Shown: positions 6,727 through 13,278, counted from the first letter of the stretch. The stretch: DNA of 14,529 nt from Succinivibrionaceae bacterium UBA3769 (GCA_002372325.1 DFFT01000037.1:1-14529), one strand, 5' to 3'. Translations and numbers: made by a program. Notes: generated by a model from the sequence alone, not told the origin.

Positions 6727-9075
6727 ATGAGCAGTGAAAATTTCACGCTCGTATCAGGTAGAGAGGCCCCATTAGGGGCCTCTTTGTGTGATAAGGGCTG
6801 TAATTTCAGTGTCTGGGCGCCGGAAGCCGCAAAGGTGACGCTGGTGCTTTACACCAATGATGAGCAGGAAATATGTCGTTTTGACCTGCCGGATAAAAAT
6901 AACGGCACTTGGTATGGCTTTGTGGAAGGAGTCCGCGCCGGGCAGCTCTATGCCTACAGCGTTGACGGGAGATACGCTCCCCGTGAGGGCGTGGCCTTTG
7001 ACCCGAAAAAGCTTCTCATCGATCCCTATGCCAAAAAGCTTAACCGTCCGCAGATCTGGAATTACGATAAATATCTCCATGACTCCCGGGCCTTTATCAG
7101 CAAATCGGTGGTAGTGGATGATTCCTTTGACTGGCAGGGGGTGACGAAGCCTAATATCACCCGCGGCCGGGCTATTCTTTATGAAACTCATGTCAGGGGT
7201 TTCACCAAGCTGAACGAACTCGTGCCGCCGGATCTTCGGGGCACCTATCTGGGGCTCTGTCAGCCGGAGGTGATAAATTACATCAAGGAGCTCGGGGTTA
7301 CCGTGGTGCAGCTCATGCCGGTATATGCCAAGATGAGCGAATCCCGTCTGGTGGACATGGGACTTACCAATTACTGGGGCTATAACCCGATTTCCTTTAT
7401 GGCTCCCGAGCCTTCCTATGCCAAGGATGATGCGGTAACCGAATTCAAGACCATGATCCGGGAATTCCACCGGGCCGGCATTGCCGTGATTCTGGATGTG
7501 GTGTACAACCATACCGCCGAGGGCGGCTACGGCGGGCCGAATGTTTCCTTCCGGGGCTTTGACAACAGGAATTACTACGTCTACGAGCACTCCCAGGACG
7601 GCAAGGGCTTTAATTACGAGGCCACCACAAACGTCACCGGATGCGGCAACAGCTTTAATTCCTCCTCCGAATCCGGCCTCCGGATTATCATGGATTCTTT
7701 GCGCTACTGGCTGACCGAAATGCAGGTGGACGGCTTCCGCTTCGACCTCGCGGTAACCGTGGCCCGGGAAACCACGCCCTATGTATTCAATTCCTTTGAA
7801 CCTCATGGCACCTTCTTTAAGGCCGTGAACGCCGATCCCGTGGTGGGCCGGGCGCTCCTTATCGGGGAACCCTGGGATATCGGGGGCTTCGGCTATCGTT
7901 TGGGACAGTTCCCTCCCAAATGGAGCGAGCAGAATGACCGCTACCGCGATACCGTGCGTTCCTTCTGGAGAGGCGATCCCGGCTGCATGGGCGAGTTCGC
8001 CACAAGACTTCTGGGTTCCCGGGATATTTATCCCAAGGAATTCCGTTCCATTAACTCCTCTGTAAACTTTGTCTCCTATCACGACGGCTTTACCCTGGAG
8101 GATGTGGTGAGCTATAACAACCGCCACAACGAGGCCAATAAGGAAGACAACAAGGACGGCACCAGCAACAACGTTTCCTGCAACTACGGCGAGGAAGGCC
8201 CCACCAAAAACCCGCGGATCCTGAAGAAGCGCGCCCAGATCAAGAGAAACATGCTGGCGACGGTAATGCTGTCTCAGGGTATTCCGCATATTGTGGCCGG
8301 CGATGAGATTTCCCGGACGCAGCATGGCAACAATAATGCCTACTGCCAGGATAATGAAATCAGCTGGGTGCACTGGGATCTGGATAAGGACAAGAAGGAT
8401 CTTTACAGCTTTGTAAAGCTCCTTACCGGCATTCGGCTGAGCTCCCGGGTGTTCACCGAGCTCCAGCTTAAGGATGACGGCTTCCGAGTTACCGGAAAGC
8501 CGCACCATGAGGTCAACTGGTACCATCCCAGCGGTTTTGCTCTGATGGACAATGACTGGCATTCTCCGGTGGCTCAGGTATTCATGCTGGACATCGGCTC
8601 CAGCGCTGCTGACGGCGAACGCTTCGTGATCATGTTTAATGCCAGCGGCTACGACATCTGCTTCCATCTTCCGGAAAACTCTCCGGGGAAGCGCTGGAGC
8701 GCTGTTATGGATACCTGCGAGGCTGACGGCTTCCCCCGCCGCTTCAGCGATGAAACCGGTCTTTATCCGGTGTGCTGCTCCTCCTCCGTGAAGCTTCTTA
8801 AGGAGATTCCGGATGACGGCAAGCGGGTAGCCAGCATCATTGAAAGAATGGAAAGCGATGCCGAGCCGGCCACCGAGATTGTTCCCGCAGCCGGGGAGGC
8901 CGCAGACGAGATTCCGGAGAATCCGCTTGCCGCTGAGAAGGAAGAGGTTCTTCTGTACAGCAGCAAGGTGCCGTCCCGGAAGTCCGTAAACGCTCATAAG
9001 TTCAGTCATGCCAGAAAGAGCTTTGCCTTCCGGAAGAAGAATCTTATCCGGAGCAAGTGCGGCAAAAAGAAGTAA
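6727..9075 (+). CDS. glgX: glycogen debranching enzyme, isoamylase type
   Basis: GlgX hydrolyses alpha-1,6 branch points of phosphorylase-limit glycogen, releasing short maltodextrins that suit MalQ. The N-terminus (REAPLGASLCDKGCNFSVWA) fits the family and begins a CBM48 module (about 10-110). The GH13 barrel follows with ILYETHVRGFTKLN, YWGYNPISFMAPEPSYA and VILDVVYNHTAEGG. Nucleophile Asp340 is in GFRFDLAVT, acid/base Glu381 in LIGEPWDIGGFGYRLG, and Asp453 in SYHDGFTLEDVVSYN. GIPHIVAGDEISRTQHGNNN is also conserved. The enzyme has 782 residues where E. coli GlgX has about 657. Part of the surplus is a 90-residue C-terminal extension: an acidic, Pro/Ala-rich linker (about 695-748), then a Lys/Arg-rich tail (750-782) ending GKKK. 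A hairpin lies within codons 12-20. Codon use favours CGG and GGG more than glgB does. It is last in the glgBX operon and is not followed by glgC. Confidence 0.96.
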   Translation: MSSENFTLVSGREAPLGASLCDKGCNFSVWAPEAAKVTLVLYTNDEQEICRFDLPDKNNGTWYGFVEGVRAGQLYAYSVDGRYAPREGVAFDPKKLLIDPYAKKLNRPQIWNYDKYLHDSRAFISKSVVVDDSFDWQGVTKPNITRGRAILYETHVRGFTKLNELVPPDLRGTYLGLCQPEVINYIKELGVTVVQLMPVYAKMSESRLVDMGLTNYWGYNPISFMAPEPSYAKDDAVTEFKTMIREFHRAGIAVILDVVYNHTAEGGYGGPNVSFRGFDNRNYYVYEHSQDGKGFNYEATTNVTGCGNSFNSSSESGLRIIMDSLRYWLTEMQVDGFRFDLAVTVARETTPYVFNSFEPHGTFFKAVNADPVVGRALLIGEPWDIGGFGYRLGQFPPKWSEQNDRYRDTVRSFWRGDPGCMGEFATRLLGSRDIYPKEFRSINSSVNFVSYHDGFTLEDVVSYNNRHNEANKEDNKDGTSNNVSCNYGEEGPTKNPRILKKRAQIKRNMLATVMLSQGIPHIVAGDEISRTQHGNNNAYCQDNEISWVHWDLDKDKKDLYSFVKLLTGIRLSSRVFTELQLKDDGFRVTGKPHHEVNWYHPSGFALMDNDWHSPVAQVFMLDIGSSAADGERFVIMFNASGYDICFHLPENSPGKRWSAVMDTCEADGFPRRFSDETGLYPVCCSSSVKLLKEIPDDGKRVASIIERMESDAEPATEIVPAAGEAADEIPENPLAAEKEEVLLYSSKVPSRKSVNAHKFSHARKSFAFRKKNLIRSKCGKKK
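6761..6784 (+). promoter_or_regulatory. strong hairpin within glgX codons 12-20
   Basis: agaggcccc (6762-6770) and ggggcctct (6775-6783) form nine perfect base pairs around a 4-base atta loop, with a further G-T pair outside. Only three Ts follow, so it resembles a leaky terminator or attenuator rather than a complete one. It lies in the reading frame of glgX, within the conserved PLGA motif. Confidence 0.6.
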
Positions 9076-9080
9076 CGCTT

Positions 9081-9091
9081 TTTTCTGACAG
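9081..9091 (+). repeat. TTTTCTGACAG word, copy 2
   Basis: This exact 11-mer starts 6 bases after the glgX stop. As with copy 1, it stands between a stop codon and the terminator that follows. Confidence 0.5.
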
Positions 9092-9110
9092 CATGGCATA
9101 GCATAAAAAC

Positions 9111-9144
9111 AGGGGATCAGCTTGGAAAGCGGGTTCCCTTTTTT
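9111..9144 (+). terminator. Rho-independent terminator of glgBX
   Basis: agggga (9111-9116) pairs with ttccct (9134-9139), including one G-T wobble. The T tract is 9139-9144. A small inner hairpin (gctt-gga-aagc) can stack in the loop. It begins 36 bases after the glgX stop and closes the operon without reaching glgC or glgA. Confidence 0.7.
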
Positions 9145-9221
9145 ATGGCGGGGGGTCTACCGGCGCCCGCAGGCGCAACCTGAGGGCGGCGACAGTTTAG
9201 GAATCTTAAGACCTGTTTTCT

Positions 9222-9250
9222 TTGCCGATTCCCGCGGATAGGCTTAGAAT
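9222..9250 (+). promoter_or_regulatory. candidate promoter of the flavin-reductase gene
   Basis: TTGCCG (9222-9227) and TAGAAT (9245-9250) are separated by exactly 17 bases. They match four and five of six consensus positions. The 8-bp palindrome tcttaaga (9204-9211) lies just upstream. The leader would be about 100 bases. Confidence 0.5.
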
Positions 9251-9360
9251 CGGGATATGTGGGGTTATTCGGACAGAGGCGGGACAGAGGATATCGGTTC
9301 CTCTGGAAATTCCGCTTCCTCTGACCGGATGCCTGAAGAGCGAAGTTAAGGAGTATTTAA

Positions 9361-9948
9361 ATGCGCAAGGATCTGGGCGAGAAGCCTCTTATTTATCCGC
9401 AGCCGGTTCTTCTGGTGGGAACCTATGATGCGGACGGTGTACCGAATCTTATGACCGCAGCCTGGGGCTGCGTCTGGGGTTTCAAGGAGGTGGAGATCAA
9501 TCTTTCCATAGATCACAAAACATCGCAGAATATCCGTCTCCACAAGGCCTTTACCTTGAGCATGGCCACCCAGGACGTTATTACCGCTGCAGACTATGTG
9601 GGACTGGTGAGCGGCAAGAAGGTCGTCGACAAGATCGAGCAGGCGGGTTTTCATGACGAGCCGGCAGTTCATGTATATGCGCCCCTGTTCCGGGAGCTTC
9701 CCCTGACTCTGGAATGCAAGGTGCTCACCATGTATCAGAACGAGAAGAAGGACGATTTCCGGGTAGTGGGGGAGGTGGTGAATGCCTCTGTGGATGAATC
9801 TGTTCTCGATGAAAACGGCGTTATTGATCCCGCTAAGCTTAAAGCGGTTTCCTACGCTCCGGACGGCCATTACTATGTGCTTTGCGCTGAAAAGGTCGGC
9901 CATGCGTTCCAGGACGGCAAGGCTCTCATTAAGAAGCAGGGCAGCTGA
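9361..9948 (+). CDS. flavin reductase family protein (FMN-binding split barrel)
   Basis: The protein has 195 residues, typical of the flavin-reductase-like split-barrel family, which binds FMN and transfers electrons from NAD(P)H or a partner protein. The family pattern is visible: LVGTYDADGVPNLMTAAWG (about 18-36), then LSIDHKTSQNIRLHKAFTLS, then GLVSGKKVVDKIEQAGF (about 81-97), and a C-terminal LKAVSYAPDGHYYVL. There is no signal peptide or membrane segment, so it is probably cytosolic. AAGGAG at 9348-9353, 7 bases before the ATG, is the best ribosome site in the window and fixes the start. It is a single gene between two terminators, so context does not reveal its partner. It could be a flavoredoxin-like electron carrier or a reductase serving an oxygenase. 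An anaerobic lifestyle would favour the former, but the substrate cannot be read from the sequence. Confidence 0.85.
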   Translation: MRKDLGEKPLIYPQPVLLVGTYDADGVPNLMTAAWGCVWGFKEVEINLSIDHKTSQNIRLHKAFTLSMATQDVITAADYVGLVSGKKVVDKIEQAGFHDEPAVHVYAPLFRELPLTLECKVLTMYQNEKKDDFRVVGEVVNASVDESVLDENGVIDPAKLKAVSYAPDGHYYVLCAEKVGHAFQDGKALIKKQGS

Positions 9949-10050
9949 TTTATTTCCGGTTCCTGTCTCTTCCGCCGTTCATTTGCCATAAAGGGCTCAT
10001 TTGCAGCAAGGCGGGGGAAGTTAGACAGCAGGCTTGCTGCCAGTTTCAGA

Positions 10051-10075
10051 AGTCACTCTCCGGAGTGGCTTTTTT
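10051..10075 (+). terminator. Rho-independent terminator after the flavin-reductase gene
   Basis: agtcactc (10051-10058) pairs with gagtggct (10063-10070) around a tccg loop, eight pairs with one wobble. Ts at 10070-10075 follow. It lies about 100 bases after the stop at 9948. A further 8-bp inverted repeat, gcagcaag (10003-10010) with cttgctgc (10033-10040), precedes it in the 3' untranslated region. Confidence 0.85.
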
Positions 10076-10303
10076 GTTTGGAAGTGTTTTGTTTTGAAGG
10101 AGGGGCGGAGGAGGTGGTTCGGAAACATGACAAAAACCGGATACTTGCATCACAGAGCAGTTTTTTTACGGTTTTTTGCGGGAGAGGGGGCAGGAACCGG
10201 AAGAGAATCCTGTCTGAAAACGCATAAATAGTATCTTTGAGCATAGGATAACCCATAAATTGTGTTTTTTTGTGATTATGAGAACTAGATCCGGTGTTTC
10301 TTA

Positions 10304-10343
10304 CAAAAAATTTACAAAATTGAGCAAAATTTGCACAATTTTT
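10304..10343. other. phased A-tracts (probable intrinsic bend)
   Basis: CA-runs begin at 10304, 10315, 10325 and 10336, giving spacings of 11, 10 and 11 bases, which is one helical turn each. Further A-runs at 10355-10359 and 10376-10381 are roughly in phase. Such phasing is the established signature of curved DNA. Confidence 0.55.
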
Positions 10344-10408
10344 GCTGTGAGAGGAAAAATCAAGGACAAGTTTGCAAAAAAGTCCCGTTTTTCCAGTTGC
10401 TAACAGAA

Positions 10409-10447
10409 TTATTCACAGGTTCTGTGGACTTGAGAACATGTGGATTT
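10409..10447. promoter_or_regulatory. cluster of DnaA-box-like sites
   Basis: TTATTCACA (10409-10417) fits the DnaA box pattern TTWTNCACA exactly. TGTGGACTT (10423-10431) and TGTGGATTT (10439-10447) are inverted partial matches, with three and two mismatches to TGTGGATAA. They follow the AT-rich, phased-A stretch. Chance occurrence is possible. Confidence 0.3.
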
Positions 10448-10668
10448 CCGGAAAAAAGAGGGGAGTGTTTAGGGATGCCGGGAACAAAAAAATCCCGGAC
10501 TGATCCGGGGGACAAGCAGGGGCAAAACCGGGAGTCTGCAATTAATGGTCAGGCTCCGTTTTGCGGGGATTTTCAAGCCTTGTCATGCCGGAAATACAGG
10601 TCGGATGGCATCCGGGCGGGCTTGCCATCATGCGCTAATGCCTGCGCGGGTTCCTCGGGAACCTGCTG

Positions 10669-10917
10669 TCATAAAGACTTCAGATATTCAGCATCGTAGT
10701 TAGCCTGTAAATTCAGCCAGAAGGATTTGGATACGCCAAAGGCATATTCAAGTCCCATAGCCAGATTTTCGGATATAGCCTTCCTTCCATGTATGACATC
10801 GCTTAAAAGCTCTTCAGAAATACCTGTCTTCTGAGCCAGATCCATTTCTGTGATCCGGCGTTCCTCCAGCAATTCAGAAATGGTTTCACCGGGGTGTATT
10901 AACAAATCATGGGACAT
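10669..10917 (-). CDS. higA: HigA-family antitoxin-like transcriptional regulator, no adjacent toxin
   Basis: This 82-residue helix-turn-helix protein matches the HigA/VapA antitoxin layout. The HPGETISELLEE opening (about 8-19) is followed by an XRE-type HTH (DLAQKTGISEELLSDVIHGR, about 26-45). The hallmark FWLNLQANYD motif lies near the C-terminus, ending in EYLKSL. HigA proteins bind and neutralise the HigB mRNA interferase and repress their own promoter. HigB normally lies just upstream of higA, but the 205 bases between this gene and trpA hold no HigB-sized frame, and I see no remnant. It may therefore be an orphan antitoxin, a stand-alone regulator, or a partner for a toxin elsewhere. 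The ATG at 10917 lacks a clear ribosome site. A 21-codon frame with a good one overlaps the start and may drive translation by coupling. Confidence 0.85.
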   Translation of the reverse strand: MSHDLLIHPGETISELLEERRITEMDLAQKTGISEELLSDVIHGRKAISENLAMGLEYAFGVSKSFWLNLQANYDAEYLKSL

Positions 10918-10964
10918 TCTGCGATTTTCGGGAGCAGTTTACCGGCTTGCTCGCCAACAGTCAT
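10899..10964 (-). CDS. possible 21-codon leader ORF overlapping the higA start
   Basis: The frame encodes MTVGEQAGKLLPKIAECPMIC and stops at 10899-10901, after the higA ATG at 10917, in another frame. AGGGAG (complement of 10971-10976) lies 6 bases before its ATG, a far better ribosome site than higA itself has. I recognise no protein family. It could be a translated leader that couples ribosomes to higA, or a chance frame. Confidence 0.3.
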   Translation of the reverse strand: MTVGEQAGKLLPKIAECPMIC

Positions 10965-10998
10965 GCCGCTCTCCCTGACATGGGGACGAGTCTGGTAC

Positions 10999-11010
10999 TT
11001 GCCGCGGCAA
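10999..11010. repeat. 12-bp perfect palindrome upstream of higA
   Basis: ttgccgcggcaa is a perfect palindrome 82 bases upstream of the higA ATG, between it and the trpA terminator. Antitoxins of this family bind palindromes near their promoters, so it is a candidate operator. No promoter hexamers are convincing around it. Confidence 0.35.
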
Positions 11011-11053
11011 TAATCGGACACCAGTTAACATCGCCCGTCATTGCTGCTAAAAC

Positions 11054-11091
11054 AAAAAAAAACTCCCGGCCAAGTAAAACATGGCAGGGAG
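11054..11091 (-). terminator. Rho-independent terminator of trpBA
   Basis: On the minus strand, ctccctgcca (11091-11082) pairs with tggccgggag (11072-11063), nine of ten positions. Nine consecutive Us follow, broken by one G. It starts 31 bases after the trpA stop. On the plus strand the stem is not followed by Ts, so it works in one direction. Confidence 0.88.
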
Positions 11092-11122
11092 CTATCACAG
11101 GCATTTACTGAAAGTTCAGGTT

Positions 11123-11920
11123 CTATTTTGCAGGATTAAGAGCCTTCTTAAAGCCGGAGACATAGTCCTTGATGGCGTCAAGGCTGTAGTTGGTTTCTCT
11201 CATGATGTTGATGAGATGAGTACCGACAATGCAGCCGTCCACATGGTCAATATAAGGCTCCACGTCCTTGAACTCCTTGATGCCGAAGCCCATCATTACC
11301 GGAATCTGGGAGATCTTTCTGACATTGTCCAGATAGGCGGTGGTGTTCTTGTAGAACTCATGGGCATCCTGACCGGTTACGCCCATGGAAGAGATGCAGT
11401 AGGCAAAGCCGCGGGCATTTTCCAAAAGCATGGGGATGCGATCTCCGGAGATAGGAGCGATAAGGGGCAGCAGGAACGGAGCTCCCGGCAGATCCAGGAA
11501 TTCTCTCAGTTCAAAGCTTTCCTCGTAGGGCAGATCCGGAACAATGATGCCGTCAACGCCGCATTCCGCGCAGGTTTCCACAAATCTCTTAATGCCGAAG
11601 TGGTTAACGGTATTGTAGTACAGCATGAATACCACCGGCACCTGACAGTCCTTTCTGAGCTCCTTCATCATTTCAAAAATTTTGTCGATGTTGGTGCCGT
11701 TATTGATGGCCTCCAGAGAAGCTGCCTGAATAACCGGACCGTCGGCAATGGGGTCGGAGAAGGGCACACCCAGCTCAATGACATCCACCCCGGCCTCGTC
11801 CTGAGCCTTAATGATGGAAATGGTGTCCTTAAGGCTGGGAAGTCCGGCGGTTACATAGGTAATAAAAGCCTTTTCGCCCTTGCTTTTAAGGGCATTCATT
11901 CTTTCTTCGATTCTGTTCAT
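11123..11920 (-). CDS. trpA: tryptophan synthase alpha subunit
   Basis: TrpA cleaves indole-3-glycerol phosphate to indole and glyceraldehyde 3-phosphate, passing indole through a tunnel to TrpB in the alpha2-beta2 complex. At 265 residues it has the usual length. Catalytic Glu49 in VIELGVPFSDP and Asp60 in IADGP fall at exactly the canonical numbers. YYNTVNHFG, GIIVPDLPYEES and the phosphate-binding GFGIKEFKDV and GCIVGTHLI segments complete the TIM barrel. Its ATG lies 2 bases after the trpB stop, which implies translational coupling and equimolar synthesis. It is the last gene of its transcript and is followed by a strong terminator. The early pathway genes trpE, trpD and trpC/F are not next to it, so the trp operon is split in this organism. 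Confidence 0.98.
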   Translation of the reverse strand: MNRIEERMNALKSKGEKAFITYVTAGLPSLKDTISIIKAQDEAGVDVIELGVPFSDPIADGPVIQAASLEAINNGTNIDKIFEMMKELRKDCQVPVVFMLYYNTVNHFGIKRFVETCAECGVDGIIVPDLPYEESFELREFLDLPGAPFLLPLIAPISGDRIPMLLENARGFAYCISSMGVTGQDAHEFYKNTTAYLDNVRKISQIPVMMGFGIKEFKDVEPYIDHVDGCIVGTHLINIMRETNYSLDAIKDYVSGFKKALNPAK

Positions 11921-11922
11921 GA

Positions 11923-13104
11923 TTAAAGCCCGCCTCTTTCGTTAATGTAGTTAGCGATGGTGTTTACGTCCTTGTCACCGCGTCCTGACAGGTTAACAAT
12001 TACAATATCGTCCTTGGTAAGATCCTTGCAGAGCTTCGGCAGATAGGCAAGAGCGTGAGAGCTTTCGATAGCCGGAATAATGCCCTCCAGTTTGCAGAGC
12101 TCCAGAAGCGCTTCCATGGCCTCGGTATCCGTTACGGAATCGTAGGTAACCCGGCCGGTCTGGCAGAGGTGCGCATGCTCAGGGCCTACTCCGGGATAGT
12201 CCAGACCTGCGGAAATGGAGTAGGCAGTCTTGATGTTGCCGTCCGGATTCTGCAGGAGGTAGGTGCGCATGCCGTGGATAATGCCCACATTCTTGGCAGA
12301 CATGGCAGCGGCGTGCTCGCCGGTGCTGAGGCCCTTGCCGGCGGCTTCCACGCCGTAGAGCTTCACTTCCTTGTCATCCAGGAAGTCTGCAAAAACGCCA
12401 ATGGCATTGGAGCCGCCGCCGACGCAGGCCACAATGGCAGTGGGCAGACGTCCTTCCTTTTCCAGGATCTGCTTCTTGGCTTCCTCGCTGATAATCCTCT
12501 GGAAGGCCTTCACCATTTCCGGATACGGAGCAGGGCCCACGGCGGAACCGATGACGTAGAAGGTGTCTTCGGCATCCTTGGCCCAGGTTCTGATAGCCTC
12601 ATTGGTGGCATCCTTAAGGGTGTCAGTGCCGGAATGAACCTCAACGACCTCGGCGCCCAGCATTCTCATTCTCATGACGTTGAGGGCCTGTCTTCTCATG
12701 TCCTCGGCGCCCATGAACACCCGGCACTTCATGCCGAAAAGAGCGGCTGCGGTAGCGGTGGCCACGCCGTGCTGGCCGGCTCCGGTCTCGGCAATCACCT
12801 TGGTTTTGCCCATTCGCTTGGCCAGCATGATCTGTCCGATGGAGTTATTGATCTTGTGAGCGCCGGTGTGGTTCAGATCCTCGCGCTTCAGGTAGATCCG
12901 GGGGCCGTACTTGGCAGAAAGGGTTTTGGCAAAATACAGCGGAGACTCGCGGCCTACATAATCCTTCATGTAGTAACGATATTCTTCCCAGAACTTCGGA
13001 TCCTTGATAACCTCGTGATAAGCCTTGTCAAGCTCAATAAGGGTAGGCATCAGAGATTCAGCAACATACTGTCCTCCGAATTCCCCGTACATTTTGTTTC
13101 TCAT
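11923..13104 (-). CDS. trpB: tryptophan synthase beta subunit
   Basis: TrpB is the PLP enzyme that condenses indole with serine to make tryptophan. Its 393 residues compare with 397 in E. coli. Lys84 in HTGAHKINNSIGQ is the Schiff-base lysine, Glu106 in ETGAGQHGVATA is the catalytic acid, and CVGGGSNAIG binds the PLP phosphate. PGVGPEHAHL and NLSGRGDKDV are also conserved, so it is the standard TrpB1 type that pairs with TrpA. AAGGA (complement of 13112-13116), 7 bases before the ATG at 13104, supports this start over the Met four codons downstream. It is divergent from a SorC-type regulator gene across 267 bases. I see no leader peptide rich in tryptophan codons and no clear TrpR operator, so control is not by the enterobacterial arrangement. 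Confidence 0.98.
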   Translation of the reverse strand: MRNKMYGEFGGQYVAESLMPTLIELDKAYHEVIKDPKFWEEYRYYMKDYVGRESPLYFAKTLSAKYGPRIYLKREDLNHTGAHKINNSIGQIMLAKRMGKTKVIAETGAGQHGVATATAAALFGMKCRVFMGAEDMRRQALNVMRMRMLGAEVVEVHSGTDTLKDATNEAIRTWAKDAEDTFYVIGSAVGPAPYPEMVKAFQRIISEEAKKQILEKEGRLPTAIVACVGGGSNAIGVFADFLDDKEVKLYGVEAAGKGLSTGEHAAAMSAKNVGIIHGMRTYLLQNPDGNIKTAYSISAGLDYPGVGPEHAHLCQTGRVTYDSVTDTEAMEALLELCKLEGIIPAIESSHALAYLPKLCKDLTKDDIVIVNLSGRGDKDVNTIANYINERGGL

Positions 13105-13137
13105 AATTAAGTCCTTTGTCTAAGTACTTGTCCAAAT

Positions 13138-13207
13138 TCCTGATGCTGTCCTGGTCTGAATCCGTATCCGCATTCATGACACTCAGGCACGAACCATCCT
13201 GATGCTG
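13138..13207. repeat. 11-bp direct repeat in the trpB leader
   Basis: tcctgatgctg occurs at 13138-13148 and again at 13197-13207, 59 bases apart, upstream of trpB. No function is known to me. It could be a binding-site pair or a small duplication. Confidence 0.4.
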
Positions 13208-13209
13208 CT

Positions 13210-13238
13210 ATTCTACTACACCGCAAAAACACCGGAAG
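13210..13238 (-). promoter_or_regulatory. weak candidate trpBA promoter
   Basis: On the minus strand, TAGAAT (13215-13210) is a five-of-six -10 match. The hexamer 17 bases upstream (CTTCCG) is poor. The leader would be about 100 bases. The paired operator at 13245-13278 lies just upstream, where a bound regulator could activate or block it. Confidence 0.25.
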
Positions 13239-13244
13239 AAATTT

Positions 13245-13278
13245 TTGAAATTAATTTTGTTATTGAAATTAATTTCAA
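13245..13278. promoter_or_regulatory. paired SorC/DeoR-type operator between trpB and the regulator gene
   Basis: ttgaaattaatttcaa (13263-13278) is a perfect 16-bp palindrome. Its first 13 bases are repeated at 13245-13257, exactly 18 bases upstream, where the right arm is imperfect. As I recall it, the operator of Bacillus subtilis DeoR, a SorC-family protein, is ATTGAACAAAATTTCAAT plus a repeated half-site, a very similar pattern. Its position between divergent genes, one encoding a SorC-family protein, supports an operator. Confidence 0.65.

Larger units (their letters stand above)
9949..10668. other. 720-base gene-poor region with curved-DNA and DnaA-like signals
   Basis: No gene is supported. 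After the terminator at 10051-10075 the sequence becomes AT-rich from about 10205 to 10410. It contains helically phased A-tracts (10304-10343) and, at 10409-10447, three short sites resembling DnaA boxes. The right part (10450-10668) is GC-richer with small inverted repeats: ccggga/tcccgg at 10478-10498, cggat-ggc-atccg near 10603-10615, and ggttcc-tcg-ggaacc at 10649-10663. The last is just downstream of the minus-strand regulator gene and could be a weak terminator without a T tract. Confidence 0.5.

Noticed and set aside
10603..10663. Small inverted repeats resembling REP elements
   Set aside because: The stems are only 5-6 bp, do not match each other and occur once, so a repeat family cannot be claimed.
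10331..10699. 122-codon plus-strand frame overlapping the end of higA
   Set aside because: It starts in the phased A-tract region without a ribosome site, is cysteine- and glycine-rich with no motif, and overlaps a well-supported gene on the other strand.
10918..11053. Possible HigB toxin remnant upstream of higA
   Set aside because: All three minus-strand frames are short and lack the RelE/HigB core and C-terminal residues, so even a pseudogene call is unsupported.
13058..13177. 39-codon frame overlapping the trpB start, considered as a trp attenuator leader
   Set aside because: It contains no tryptophan codon and no good ribosome site, and I see no alternative hairpins with a T tract before trpB.
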